Shown here piece after piece: positions 42,576 to 54,170 of a DNA stretch of 64,000 nucleotides (within the stretch, counting starts at the first letter, position 1; every line of letters begins with the position of its first letter). A program made the translations under genes and the position numbers. This stretch comes from Vigna angularis (lineage: Eukaryota > Streptophyta > Magnoliopsida > Fabales > Fabaceae): positions 19,450,501 to 19,514,500 of the forward strand of contig NC_068970.1 of assembly GCF_016808095.1 (NCBI RefSeq). Direction: 5' to 3'. Under the pieces are notes generated by a model. It saw nothing but the letters and a program-made list of their open reading frames with translations. It was not told the origin of the DNA and ran no database searches.

Positions 42576-45382
42576 CTAAGCAGAAGTTGTGTGAGCCATT
42601 TGAGTGAGATGGCTAACATCACCCCACATTTTTAAAGTCCAATTATGCTCACCATACAACTCAAAAACAGCGACTGATGTATTGTCTATTTTCCCTGCAT
42701 AGCTTCCTTTTGCATTCGACCACTTGTACAGTGTTTCGATGCATGCACCATGAGTCACAACCACAACTCGTTCCCCTGCAATTCATTCATATTACAGAGG
42801 GAAAAACAAAGAACTTTTTCTTAAACAATGTCGAATGTTAGCAAAACCTTTATGTTTTCTTCCAATTCTCAGCAATGCAGATTTGCAGCGTTCAAACAGT
42901 TGAACAAAACTTTCTCCACCACCCTGCATGTGCAAAATGTAAGGCCTTCATCACTCTAGTTATGTACTCATAAAGCATATACATAATATGAATTTCACCA
43001 TTTCTTTGCATAATCCAATAAACCATTCATGGTTCTATAAAATCTTTTCTTTATCTGTGGGTAGTCCAATCCAACTAGAAGTTTCGTTGCATGTAATCAA
43101 AGGGTTTTATGCTAACAAAAAGATTTCTGGTGTACTTACAGGGAGTTCTCGCTCATCATCCTTTGACACCAAAGCCTCATAAGCTATGGGATTAGTCTTT
43201 GATAATTCTCGATAACGAAGGCCTTGAAGATCCCCCATGTGTCTTTCCCGTAGGTCCAAATCCTTCACAACCTATACTTTCAATCAAAGCTAAATCATGT
43301 TAGAACATAGATGGGTGGTATATACCATGATTTTGGAAGGTGGATTTGGTTTCTATTTGTTGTACAAACATTACAATGAATTTATTAAATAGAAACTCAT
43401 TTAGATTAAAAAAAACGTTTGAATTATTATGTAAATTAATTTAAAAGTCAATTTAGAAATTGAGTATAGTTCAAATTATAATCTATTTTCATTGAATGGG
43501 TTATTTGAACTAGTCATTGAACTATATTCTCCAAATTTATTGATCAAGGTTTTTAACTATTTTTATTTTTAAATTCTAATTAATGATTTTAGCGATTAAA
43601 TTTTAAATTTAGGGATTCTTAATTCAATTTCTATAAATATATTTTTTTAGTGAAACATTGATGGTGTTGAAATATATATCAATGAATGAAATGCAACATT
43701 TGAAGATGATTATTGTGTATTGAAACCTCTAGTCCTCCACATTTTACTGCAATTATCTGTGCTGTTTCATAAGCCCGTTGCAGATCAGAAGAATATATAG
43801 CAGAGATTTTTGGTTCGCTGGATAGTCTATTAGCAACCTTCATAATAAAATTTGCAGGAATTAATTAGGGTAAAAAAACAAAGAAATGAGTTAATGATCA
43901 AGTTTTGGTTTTGGATAAAGAAATTAAAGAATCCCATAAGCACAACTTACTGCAACTGCTTGTTTTCTTCCACTTTCACTTAAATCAATATCCACTTGTC
44001 CCTGTATAAATAAATGACTATTAGTGTGAAAATTGAACATGGTCAAGGCAAGAAAACTTACATAAGAAGAAATAATGAATAAGCATAGAAATATAATTAA
44101 GAGTTTAATTGGTATGTATCGTTAATAAAAATTTATAATAATTATAATTCTTAAGATAATTATTATAAAAGTCAATCTACCATTCATATTAATTTAAAAT
44201 TTAGTGAAAGTATAAAACATTTAAGGTTGGATAAGATTGTGAAAGCCTAGAGCATCGACAATTTCCTCTAATATTAAATGCAAGCACATAGGTAAAAAGA
44301 AAATGCTCTCCTTGGACAACAAGGCATAAAGAACTTTTTGGTTAGTTTAAATTTTAAAATTTAAATTAAGAACGCAAACAGGGCACACGAAAATTGTCCA
44401 TCATATTAAAATTTATTTAACTTTTCATCTTTTTTTAACTCCTGTGATTTCTAGTTGACGCCAAACTGCAATAAAGATGAAACTAAGGTTATCAAATTCG
44501 AGATTTTACGTAAACTCGTGATTTTATATAAACATGTGATTATATAACTAAATAAATAAAATCTATAGTTATATTGTTCATAAAAATAAATATTATAAAA
44601 CATAAATACTTGGATTATTATCATTAATTTTGATGCATTTCATTAAATATATAATTTTCAAGCTCGTTGCGATTCTACACAATCTTACTGATTTCACAGT
44701 CGATTTTATCGAGTTTATGCACAAAACAAATTTACTTGCAAGTTAACTCGGAAGCCATGTCTAGAAACGTAAACACGTACGAATTTATGAGTTAACTCGA
44801 GAGTTTGATAAGCATGGATGAGACATAGTCTTAGAAATCGATGTAAAGAACTTGTTACTTGCTGTTTTGATTGCTTTCTTCTTCCTTAATTTTAGACCCA
44901 TATAGGTGCATCAAATATACTAATAGAAAAAAGGATTGGGGATAATAAAAGGTCAACCCTCACATTTCTCACTGTGATAAATGATCCAATTCAAACAAGT
45001 TCATATGAAGTACCTGAACTCTTCCCTCAGAATTCCATGCTGTTTTACCATGACGAACCACAAAAATCTCAGCATAATCTGAATCTGGATAGCTATAACC
45101 ACCACCAGCAACACCTTACCAATTAGTTTGTGGACAACCACTAATTGAGGAAACATATATCAAATTGGAAACAGCCTCCAATTATCTTCAAATAAGTTAA
45201 TTCAATTGCACAAAATGTAGAGATAATTAAATTCATCATATGGTTTTCACCTTCACTTTTCAATTTTCAAACCCACAAAGGTGCACACACATGGATAATA
45301 AGCACGATAAGTAGTGATATGTGAACAAAATTGAGAAAGGAACGTACCTGGGAAGGGAAACGGTGGAGGAAGACACGGCCAT
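42576..45382 (-). CDS. Phosphoglycerate mutase-like histidine phosphatase, copy 2
   Basis: Tandem paralogue of the gene at 23541-37402. Exons (minus): 45382-45348, 45092-45014, 44001-43951, 43837-43727, 43271-43140, 42923-42848 and 42775-42576. They join in frame to 227 aa. Exons 3 to 6 have exactly the same lengths and phases as in copy 1 (51, 111, 132 and 76 bp), so the pair arose by gene duplication. Motifs are VVRHGKTAWN, YSSDLQRA, RERHMGDLQG and VVVTHGA, so both His residues, the Arg and the Glu are kept. The position after RHG is Lys instead of the Glu of copy 1. The C terminus is shorter and diverged (SHLTQMAHTTSA). Introns are small and free of recognised transposons. Confidence 0.93.
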
Positions 45383-46157
45383 TCTGAGCGAAGAAGCGAC
45401 TACAAGAATTTGAACCACAAATTAAGATGAAGAAAGAAGAAAAAGAACGTGGTATATGCGTGAACGTTAGTGTGGTTGTTCTGTTTGTACTTTCCTATCC
45501 TCGTTACTTCGCTGATGTTTCAATATATTTTGAGTTCCTAATTGCTTCGCTTTTGTCGTTGCTAACATGTGTTAGGTTAGAAAGAACATTAGTTTAATAT
45601 ATTTTCATTTTTTTAGTTCCTAGTTTCTTCCTTTCTGTTATTGCTCTGTAATATACTATACATTTTGGGTTGACGTCTCACTAGGCACAAAATGTAATAA
45701 CTATTATTATTGTGGGGCTAACTATTTAGTATGAACTGGTTACATACAAAAATCAATTATTCCTTATGGTCACGTCAAACTCTACGGCAGCATTGTTAAT
45801 TAATGATCAAGTTCACTCAAAAGCCACAATCATTCCGAGGTGATGAAGTTACTATATAAAAGTACTATAACGTAATGTGACTGCTACAACCGTCTTGGGT
45901 AAATTGGTCTGGGCTAAGACGACGCTCGCACGCTGGCCTCATCACGAAGCATAATATGCAATCAAGCAAAATACAAACATAGAGGACAAATGAACCGTCA
46001 TAAACAATACGCTTCATAGGTATCTCATCAACATGCAAAGTACCGACAACGGTCTTTGGAAATCCCAAATGACAGTTTAGTTTCAACATGTAATTGTCGC
46101 CACATTATAGTTTTAGCCACTCCCTGCAACCCATAAATATAGCACTCCAGACCAAAA
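45383..46157. other. Divergent promoter region
   Basis: Separates the minus-strand PGM-like copy 2 from the plus-strand coiled-coil gene, so both promoters should lie here. A TATA-like CATAAATATAG sits at 46131-46141, only about 17 bp before the plus-strand ATG. This is too close for a normal leader, so either the leader is extremely short or the real promoter and a first exon lie further left. No other gene is visible. Confidence 0.5.
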
Positions 46158-47165
46158 ATGATTGAACATTATGCCTATCCAAGGTTTCATCAAGTCAAAC
46201 GAGGGAACATCAGAGTCATGTACAAAGAACCAGAAGGGAAAGGCAACCACGGAATTATTCTGGAGAATGCAAAAGCAGAGCTAGCCAAGGCAAAGGAAGA
46301 GCTCAATAGGGCTAAGGAGAGTTCCATGCAATCCTGGCTTGACTCGGAGCCTCTCATAGACGAACTTGAAAAACAGAAAGCCAATCTTGCTGATGCTCAA
46401 CTAAGTGAAAATGCATCAAAAACTGCCACTGAGATGCTGGAATCCCAGCTGAAGACCATACACAAGAGCATCAAATCCATAAGAGAGGAGCAACTCCAGA
46501 CAGAATTGATGATCCAAGAAACCAATCAAACTTTGGACCACATGCGTAACGAAATGGAAAGGCTCAAACTCGAGAGAAACAAAGAAAAGCAAACACTAGC
46601 AAAACTGAGGCAAACCCTGAATCTAAGGAAGCAGTCAGTTCAAACTTTGCAGCTCACTCTTCCAGCTGTACTGCTGGAGTTAGATGCCGTGGAAGAATCT
46701 TCTGCCAAAGCTCTTCAACAGATCAAGCTTTCAGAAAATCACAGAGACGTTGTCCAGCTTACAAATGAAAAATACTATGCCCTAACAAGAAGAGCCAAAG
46801 AAAAGATTTCACACACAAATTCACGTATTTCTGTTTACATGGAGCAGAAACATGCAGCTGAGGCTACCCATGATTTAATGTTATCAAGATTGAACAAGAT
46901 TTATTCCAGTAGGTCATGGAGTATGAACAAAAGAAAAATAATGGGGCTACAGTATACAGAAAGGAGTACAAAAGGCCAAGATACGATTGTTGAAGAGGAA
47001 GTGATGGCAAATGTTTCACCTAAATCCTCTGCTGAGGAATCATTACCAAAGTCTAAAGGGGGAAAACTACAACAGTCCAGAAAATCAGTTAGTAATCATG
47101 TTAAAATAATAAGGAAAAAATCATCCATTTTGTATAAGTTAAGAAAATGTCTATATGGAAGTTAA
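46158..47165 (+). CDS. WEB/DUF827-type coiled-coil protein
   Basis: 335 aa in one open frame, starting at ATG 46158. Residues about 35-215 are charged heptad-rich coiled coil (ENAKAELAKAKEELNRAKES, DELEKQKANLADAQL, QTLDHMRNEMERLKLERNKE). A conserved patch follows (SSAKALQQIKLSE ... VVQLTNEKYYALTRRAKEKI) like the C-terminal part of WEB family proteins, which act in chloroplast photorelocation and related cytoskeletal roles. The tail is basic. The usual N-terminal WEB motif (EIDTSPPF-like) is missing, so the gene may be 5'-truncated, have an upstream exon I cannot see, or belong to a short subgroup. Convergent with CYP40, with about 490 bp between stops. Confidence 0.75.
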   Translation: MIEHYAYPRFHQVKRGNIRVMYKEPEGKGNHGIILENAKAELAKAKEELNRAKESSMQSWLDSEPLIDELEKQKANLADAQLSENASKTATEMLESQLKTIHKSIKSIREEQLQTELMIQETNQTLDHMRNEMERLKLERNKEKQTLAKLRQTLNLRKQSVQTLQLTLPAVLLELDAVEESSAKALQQIKLSENHRDVVQLTNEKYYALTRRAKEKISHTNSRISVYMEQKHAAEATHDLMLSRLNKIYSSRSWSMNKRKIMGLQYTERSTKGQDTIVEEEVMANVSPKSSAEESLPKSKGGKLQQSRKSVSNHVKIIRKKSSILYKLRKCLYGS

Positions 47166-47659
47166 GAAATTAGGTCGATAATTCCATATTTTCTTAAATG
47201 GATCAATAAAGTAACCATCCTGTTACATCGAAGGATGAAAAGTTCAATTTTTTTATAAAACTGATAGGGGAATTCTACTGATTTGTTGTCTTGATATTAA
47301 CACGCTGCCAGAAATGCTTCTGGTTGACCATTTACCATTGGAGGATAAAAGCAAAGAAAAACATGGCAAGTGAGTTGTTGGGAAGTCTTGTTATGAGATG
47401 TCTCAATCTGCCTTTCTCTTTTACACAAAAATCACCGGTTAGAGGTTGATGATCAAAGAGTTTGACAGAACAAAAAGTAAGATATGGATAGCTCTGTCAC
47501 AACTTCACAATCTAGAAAGCATAAATTTGAAAACATACACTATATCAGATTTTTTTCAAAGACTACTGACAAGAAAAAACAGAAATTGTTGGCACTGTAA
47601 TTGGCATTCCCCCAGAGACATTTGATTTTTCAGCTGCATGCACCATTACTTCAGGACCT
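47166..47659. other. Convergent 3' region
   Basis: Lies between the stop of the plus-strand coiled-coil gene and the stop of minus-strand CYP40, and should hold both 3' untranslated regions. AATAAA-type signals occur (ATCAATAAAGT near 47203). Nothing else is recognised. Confidence 0.6.
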
Positions 47660-50299
47660 CTACTTGAACATTTTAGAATAAGCCTTTTTCTCTCTATCAC
47701 GTCTATCAGCAACCTGTAACCAAAAATTATAATCAGAATAAATTTCCTTTGTCACAGTGAAATAAACGGCATGTAACATGATAGAAGAAATAAATAGGTG
47801 AAATGCCTGACCTTTTTCCTGGCAGTGGCATACTCCTTTTTAATCCCTCCTGAGAAACAGAGTGACAAGTGGATTAAGCTTAATTAAAAAATATAGGCTA
47901 ACTTCACAATACCAGTAAACTTTAAAAACAAAGAGTCATGGTCTAATGATTAGTAGGATCTCTATATTTTTACTTGTTTCATATATAACATTGAGAATCC
48001 CTTTTTTTTAAAGCAAACATTAATTTCATTCTCACGAATATTGTTACTTTCCTTTTAAGAGATTTCATATTCAGACTCAGGTGATTGCAGAAAACATGTG
48101 ATTCAGAAGATTTATTTGCCTAAACAGGATGCTTTTTAAAATACTGAAAACTGAAAGGTACTAAAGACGAACATAATGAAATGGAAATAGTAGTTTGCTA
48201 GCCAACTACACCATGATCTCATTTTAGTACTGTATCTCCTCTTCAAGTACTTCAACCCTGGTATGAATAAAATAAGGTCCTAAATGAGAAAATTCTTCTT
48301 AGCCCGAACAAGTTTATCAAGAACCCGGGATGTTCATTTCTTGACAACAAATCCATTTTTTAAGATAACCATTTTTTACAAAGCTGGCATGACATGAGCT
48401 GAAGAAGGAATGAAATAAACACTCAACGAATTTAAATAGACAACTACCATCATTAGGCTCCAACTCTAATGCTTTCTTGAAGCTTTCAACAGCAGAATCC
48501 AGGTCATTGAGTAACATATAAGCCTGAGATTAAGCAAGCGAAACATGAACAACAAATTACAAGATATGAAACATGAGACAATGGTTCACCTAGCACAGTA
48601 CAAGAATTATTTATCCCCTACGTAGTAGGTAATGAAAGGTATAACAACTAACATAAGCAGACATAATAAGAATGTGAACACAGTCCAAACACCTAATAGC
48701 ATGGATCTAATCCAAATTAGCCAAAATCAAAACCGAATTGCAATAATTGGGAAGGATTATGTCAAACTTAAAAGCAAAATGTAAAATTAAAGCATTCTAC
48801 AGAGCACACAATTCACTAGCCAGTATCAATAACTTTCATCATCAGCCTATTATCTTCATTGGAAGATGTCAACTAACCTGGCCTTTTCGAAACAGAGCTT
48901 TTGCATTATCTCCATCATGCATTGCAAAGTCTGAATCCAGTAGTGCTCCTTGTAGATCACCTATTTTCAATTTACAAGCCTAAGAAATAAAACAACAGGA
49001 CACAGAGCATTAGTTTTAAGGTGAATGAAGAGTCCGAGTACATGACATATTTTATGAAGGCCACACATTGGAAAAGTAAATAAAGAGGGTTGAAAGGCTT
49101 CTGGTTGATTCTAGCAGACCCGGACCCACTAAGGTAACAATTTAAATACATTTTCATGGTTATATCTATTATCTCCATTCTCAAATCGCCCACCCTTAAA
49201 ACCTGAGAGTAAGTTTAATATAAAATGCATGCACACACTAATAAAACAAGCATTCACAAGGCAGTAGCCTGATCTCTCGAGTTAACAATAAATCACCACT
49301 CAGCCTGTTCTAAGAGAATATGCATCATTAATGATTCCCCATCAATAAGCAAAAGCTAGAGATATAAATCATTCCTGGGCCTCTAGCTAAATATCTTAAG
49401 ATTTTTACTGAGCTGGTCCTTGACATTAAATAATATTTTTTTAGTCTTGCCAGTATTGGTTACTTACAGAACTATTGGTAAAGATTTGAGATTTTGTCTT
49501 CCTTAATGAAGCACTGTTCTCTGCATAGTAAAAAGAAAGAGCAAAAACGTGAGATAGAAAGGATGAAGCAGAGAAGTACCAATATATTTCACTAGCCAGA
49601 GCCAAAATGCAGAGACACTGACCTTGGTCAATGTCGTCCTTCTCCCAACACACATCCAAATAGCGCAACGCTTTGCGATACTTTCTCAATGCCATCTTAT
49701 AATCTTGCTTCTGTTATGAGAGAAACAGGTAAGTAACAGTAAGACATTAGCTTGATATATAAGAATTATTAGTATAAAAGAAATTTACTGTCATCCAATT
49801 ATAACAGTTGTGATTTTCAAGATAATTAGTAAAAGTTTACAAATTTAGCATACATGTCAAACTGAGATAAGATAACAATAATTTATTTTGTCCAGGAGTA
49901 TCTGATCGGAGACTAAAATACAAATGCATATACTTTTCACTCAAATAATTACTACAATATATCATAACAGTTACAGATACAATAAACAAAAGCTTTAACC
50001 TTGTACTGCTCATTCCCCAGAGCCTTGATAGAATCCACAGCACTCATCCACCAAGAAAGCTCATCAGGTTTGACATCAAGATCTGCGGGCCAATCCGGAT
50101 AAGTGTCACCATCCTTAAAGAAGTTAACAACTCCATCATCTTGCCCTTCGGGAATTTCCCCGCAATCCTCGATTACAACAGTCTGAGTGGGTCGGTCGTT
50201 TTCGCCAGTAACAATGTGTTCTGCTGAGCGAACAACGCCCATTCCTTTAACAACTCTTCCGAACACGACATGTTTACCGTCCAAGTGAGGGGTGCGTGT

Positions 50300-50335
<36 letters not shown>

Positions 50336-50759
50336 TCCCGCATTGGCCATGGAAAGCATCCCCTTCCTCTCGTGCTTCAGCTCCAAGTTTTCATCCTCGA
50401 ACTTCAGGCCGTATATAGATTCCCCTCCTGTGCCGTCGCCAGCGGAGATGTCGCCACCTTGGATCATGAACCCCTTGATCACACGGTGAAAACATACTCC
50501 CTGCATTAACAGTAGCAGAAAAAGAATAACCTTTCAGAATTGGAACGATAATAAACAAGAAAATAAGTCTAAGAAGAAAATAAAGGACCTTATAGTGAAG
50601 GGGGACATTGGTGTTGGGTCCTATGCCCTTTTCGCCAGTGCAAAGGGCCCTGAAATTCTCCGCGGTTTTGGGAACCACATCCTGAAAAAGTTCGATAACG
50701 ATTCTACCCTCTAACTCGCCAGCGATACTAATGTCCAAGAAGCATTTAGGGTTCACCAT
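47660..50759 (-). CDS. CYP40: Cyclophilin-40 (peptidyl-prolyl isomerase with TPR domain), complete
   Basis: Hsp90 co-chaperone; the Arabidopsis orthologue (SQUINT) promotes AGO1/miRNA function and vegetative phase change. Exons (minus): 50759-50589, 50500-50000, 49710-49623, 49520-49468, 48979-48878, 48523-48448, 47849-47812 and 47713-47660. They join in frame to 360 aa, the expected length. The cyclophilin domain occupies about residues 1-170, with [14 protein letters not shown] (catalytic Arg) and NGSQFFITT. The site usually Trp in cyclophilin A is His here ([12 protein letters not shown]), as known for CYP40s. Three TPR motifs follow (about 212-340): [37 protein letters not shown] and [20 protein letters not shown]. 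The Lys/Arg-rich tail ends AYSKMFK, like known CYP40s. The start [12 protein letters not shown] is family-typical. Confidence 0.97.
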
Positions 50760-51228
50760 TTTGGGAAGGTGAAGATGAGAGAAAAGCAAGAATGGAAAGA
50801 GGAAGATGAAATAGGTAGGGAAGTTGAGTACAAAACCCTAATCCCGCTTTTTAATTTCAAACTCCTTTGTTTTCGTGCCGCGAACGACAAAACTTATACA
50901 GTTAACCATTCCACGTGTCACTGATCGCCTTTTCTTCTCCAGTTTGTCTGCGCAACAATAAGGAAAAGCAGCAAATACACTAGTTTAATTAGTAATCTTT
51001 TAGTTCTGTTAAAACTAATTTGTTGCATTTGGTTTAGTTCAATTGTAAAGAAATATAGAAATGCAGATAAGTGTACACTGGTATTCTTAGATTGAAGGAA
51101 GTGTTGATGAAATTTGAAAAGACATTAGTAACTCATGTCCATATTTCCTCAAAGAAAAGAAAGCAATGGAGTTTGCGGGCTTGGAAAGGATTATCATTGT
51201 AAATAAGTTATCATTGTTATTTTGGACG
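50760..51228. other. CYP40 promoter-side spacer
   Basis: Upstream of the CYP40 start codon, up to the first transposon-derived repeat. No gene is seen and no promoter motif is placed with confidence. Confidence 0.45.
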
Positions 51229-51773
51229 GGTCAAGATTCAATTATTCAAGTATTAATGTTGTATTAGTGTGAAAGTTACTAAATATTTGATTATTTATGT
51301 ATTAATATTGTATTAAACGTAATTATTTATATATTTAACTTTTATTTATATTTATAGATTTCGAAATTATTTTTTATTAGTCACTGTATAATTATGATTT
51401 AATGGGTGATAATTATATTTTGTCTTAAAGAGGTTATAATTAATATTAATCTCTCTTTTTTTTCCTGATCATTTGGTCTCATCTTTCAATCATACAATCA
51501 TGAAGGGAACTCATGCGAAAAGTAGACCATTCAATATATATCATGACTAGTAAATCATATACAGTACAATTGTTAATGTTTTATTTTAGATTATTCTAGA
51601 TAACAAGTACATAATATAATTAATCAGGACATACTTTGTAACTTGTTTTTAAATTTCTAGTTTTCATTTTGACCAGGGATGAAAACACAAATAAAGAAAG
51701 GAAAATGGACTAGGAAAAAAAACAAAGAAATGAAAATGTTACAATGAAATTTAAAGAAAAGTAGATGGATCAT
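51229..51773 (-). repeat. Left copy of a degenerate Gypsy terminal repeat
   Basis: Shares an ordered series of matches with 55834-56285, including TCAAGTATTAATGTTGTATTA, GGTGATAATTATATTTTGTC, ATGAAGGGAACTCATG, GATGAAAACACAAATAAAG and AATGAAATTTAAAG. The two copies flank Gypsy-type sequence, so they are read as diverged LTRs of one old minus-oriented element. Confidence 0.6.
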
Positions 51774-52510
51774 GCAAATCACCCTACTATCAAGGGAAAC
51801 TTTATTGCTAAATGTGACGTGGAGATTATTGCACCAAACGTGTTTAGGCATGGTCGTTTGATCAACACGTTGTAGAAAATGTTAGTCTCTACTAAGAGGT
51901 GTAAGATCCTTGAAAATATTTGTAAGTCAGATACTAGGAAAAAAAAAGTAAAAAGTGAATAGTAAATTGTGAATAGTAAAAAGTGAATAGTAAATATATA
52001 TATATATTTTTTGGAAGGGATAAGTATTCCACGTAGCTTTGAGTCATAAGAGATCAGAATTCATCAAATTGTAAATAAAAAATTATTTTTGTAATAGTAA
52101 AATGAATAGTTAAAATGAATAGCAAAATTTTTTTGCTATAAATAGCCAAGGGGGGGAGGCTGAAAATTTACACCAAGAAACTTAGAAAAATTTTGAGAGA
52201 AGAGAGTTGGAAGAATTTCTATTTGCAAAGGGGATATTCTGAAAGTTTTCAGAGAACGAGGAGATTAAGTCTGTAATAGAGGTAAGGGGAGCTAACCTTG
52301 AGTATTTCGTTTTGTATTATCTTGAGTCTTGAATATGCAATATTTTGCTCTTGTCTGATCTTCAATCTTGAATATGAAGTATCTTGTTTCTGTATGATCT
52401 TGAATTTTGAATGAGAATATGCTTCTGCGTTTAGATCCAAGTGTGATAGTTGTAAAATATGATGTTGATTATGTTATGCCATTTGTATGTTATTAATTGT
52501 TTATTTTTGT

Positions 52511-52945
52511 ATTTTTGGATGGATTAGAAGTTGTCTAACCGGCTCTGCCAGATTCAACTTCTTGTTTCCCCATACTTTTTATTGTTTTCTTTATTCGTTT
52601 TATTTTTGGAAGGATTAGAAGTTGTCTAACCGGCTCTGCCAGATTCAAATTCTTATTTCCCCAGACCTGTTATTGCTCTTATTATTTAATTACATTGTAT
52701 TTTTGGAAGGATTAGAAGTTGTCTAACCGGCTCTGCCAGATTCAACTTCTTGTTTCCCCATACTTTTTATTTCTTATTTATATTGTATTTTTGGAAGGAT
52801 GAGAAGTTGTCTAACCGGCTCTGCCAGATTCAACTTCTTGTTTCCCCAGAAATTTTATTGTTTTATCCATTTTTTATTGCTCCTTTCTGGAAGGATGAGA
52901 AGTTGTCTAACCGGCTCTGCCAGATTCAACTTCTTGTTTCCCCTG
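52511..52945. repeat. Five tandem hairpin-forming units, spacing about 88-98 bp
   Basis: Each unit has a nearly identical core of about 60 nt from TTTTTGGAAGGATTAGAAG to TTGTTTCCCC, separated by variable T-rich spacers. Within the core AGAAGTTG pairs with CAACTTCT, and GGCTCTGCC forms an inner GGC/GCC stem, so every unit can fold as a nested hairpin. Unit starts: about 52511, 52601, 52699, 52787 and 52884. The second unit has one stem change (CAAATTCT), while later units share a G for T change outside the stem. Confidence 0.92.
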
Positions 52946-53991
52946 AAATTTATATTAAGATTAATTTGATGGTAAAGGGGAGCTAATTATTTTTGTATGA
53001 ATTTATTTTATAAAAATATATGCATGTGAATGTTGAACTGGTGTGCTCCTGTGAAACTGTTTTATGACTTTTATTATATTGGATGTTATAACTAAAACTG
53101 TAAAATAGTACATGTTGTGATGTGATGAATTTAATCTATTTTGAATGAGTTTGTTGGCTGAAATTGATCTTGTTGGAAGGTCTGGGGTAAGGGTTTTGTA
53201 ATAGCTTGTATATGGGTATTAAATAGATGTATAGATACTGTTTGAGGTTGCTGTGAGAGGAAGTGAAATTATTAAAATTTGGCATTTCAGATTTAGAGCA
53301 TAAGAGAACAGGGTAGATAATTTAAATAAATCAATTGTTAATTATTGAGGGTCTTTCTTTGTTGGTAGGATAGAGGAACCTTAAAAACCTGAGTTGGCAC
53401 ATCCCTGATCATAGAACAGCCCTGGCCTGGTCCAGTCAGTTGTGACTAGTCATATGTGCTGGCGTCGAAGGTGAGTTTGATGCGTTCAGACATCTGGGTC
53501 CTCTCTGGTGACCAATTGGGGTAAAGAAAGATCTCTACTAGGATGAAAATAAAATAAAACAAGTTGATTGTAGATGCATAAAGTTATCATGGTAAAAACT
53601 TCATATATAATTACCGCTACATTGAGCCCATATTTTAATATGTAGTTCCTAAGACATGTTGATGTATTTTGGCTGATCTATGACCTTTGATTGGTGAAAA
53701 TATGTTGAGTTATACTTGTTAAAAACAAATGAGTTTATAATATGAAGTATGATATCTGGCAATGGGTTTACTTTATTTTGGGTATTGACATCAAAATGGG
53801 TTATTGTCAATTTATAATTAAAGAATGAACATGATTGAGTTAGGTGGATAAGAGGGTATGATTTGTTGATTTTATGAAATGTTGGATTGGATATGAGAAA
53901 TCATTACTTATGAAATGATGTTTACTACTGGGAGTAGTATGTTCGGTTTATACCATGAGAGCTGGATATGAACAAAGTAACACCCGAGGTT

Positions 53992-54170
53992 TATGAAAGC
54001 AGGCAGAAAGTGGTCTGACCATAAGGCTTTGACATAAATATATGGTTCATAAGTTTTATAGAAGCAGGCAGAGAGAGGTCTGACCATAAGGCTTCAGAAA
54101 GTAAGACATAGTATACAGGTGAGGCTTAAGGAAGCAGGCAGAGAGCGGTCTGACCATAAGGCTTCGTGAG
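53992..54170. repeat. Three tandem copies, about 66-70-bp unit, inside the solo LTR
   Basis: The core GAAGCAGGCAGAGAGAGGTC plus TGACCATAAGGCTT recurs at about 53997, 54063 and 54133, with small changes (AAAGTGG, GAGAGG, GAGCGG). It is a second tandem array within the same LTR. Confidence 0.88.

Noticed and set aside
50270..50509. 79-aa plus-strand frame
   Set aside because: Antisense to the cyclophilin domain of CYP40.
52511..52945. Looks like a CRISPR array (conserved repeats with variable spacers)
   Set aside because: The context is a plant LTR, the spacers are related T-rich sequence of uneven length, and there are no cas genes. It is a tandem repeat.
52750..52986. 78-aa frame with an internal repeat
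   Set aside because: Product of the hairpin tandem array.
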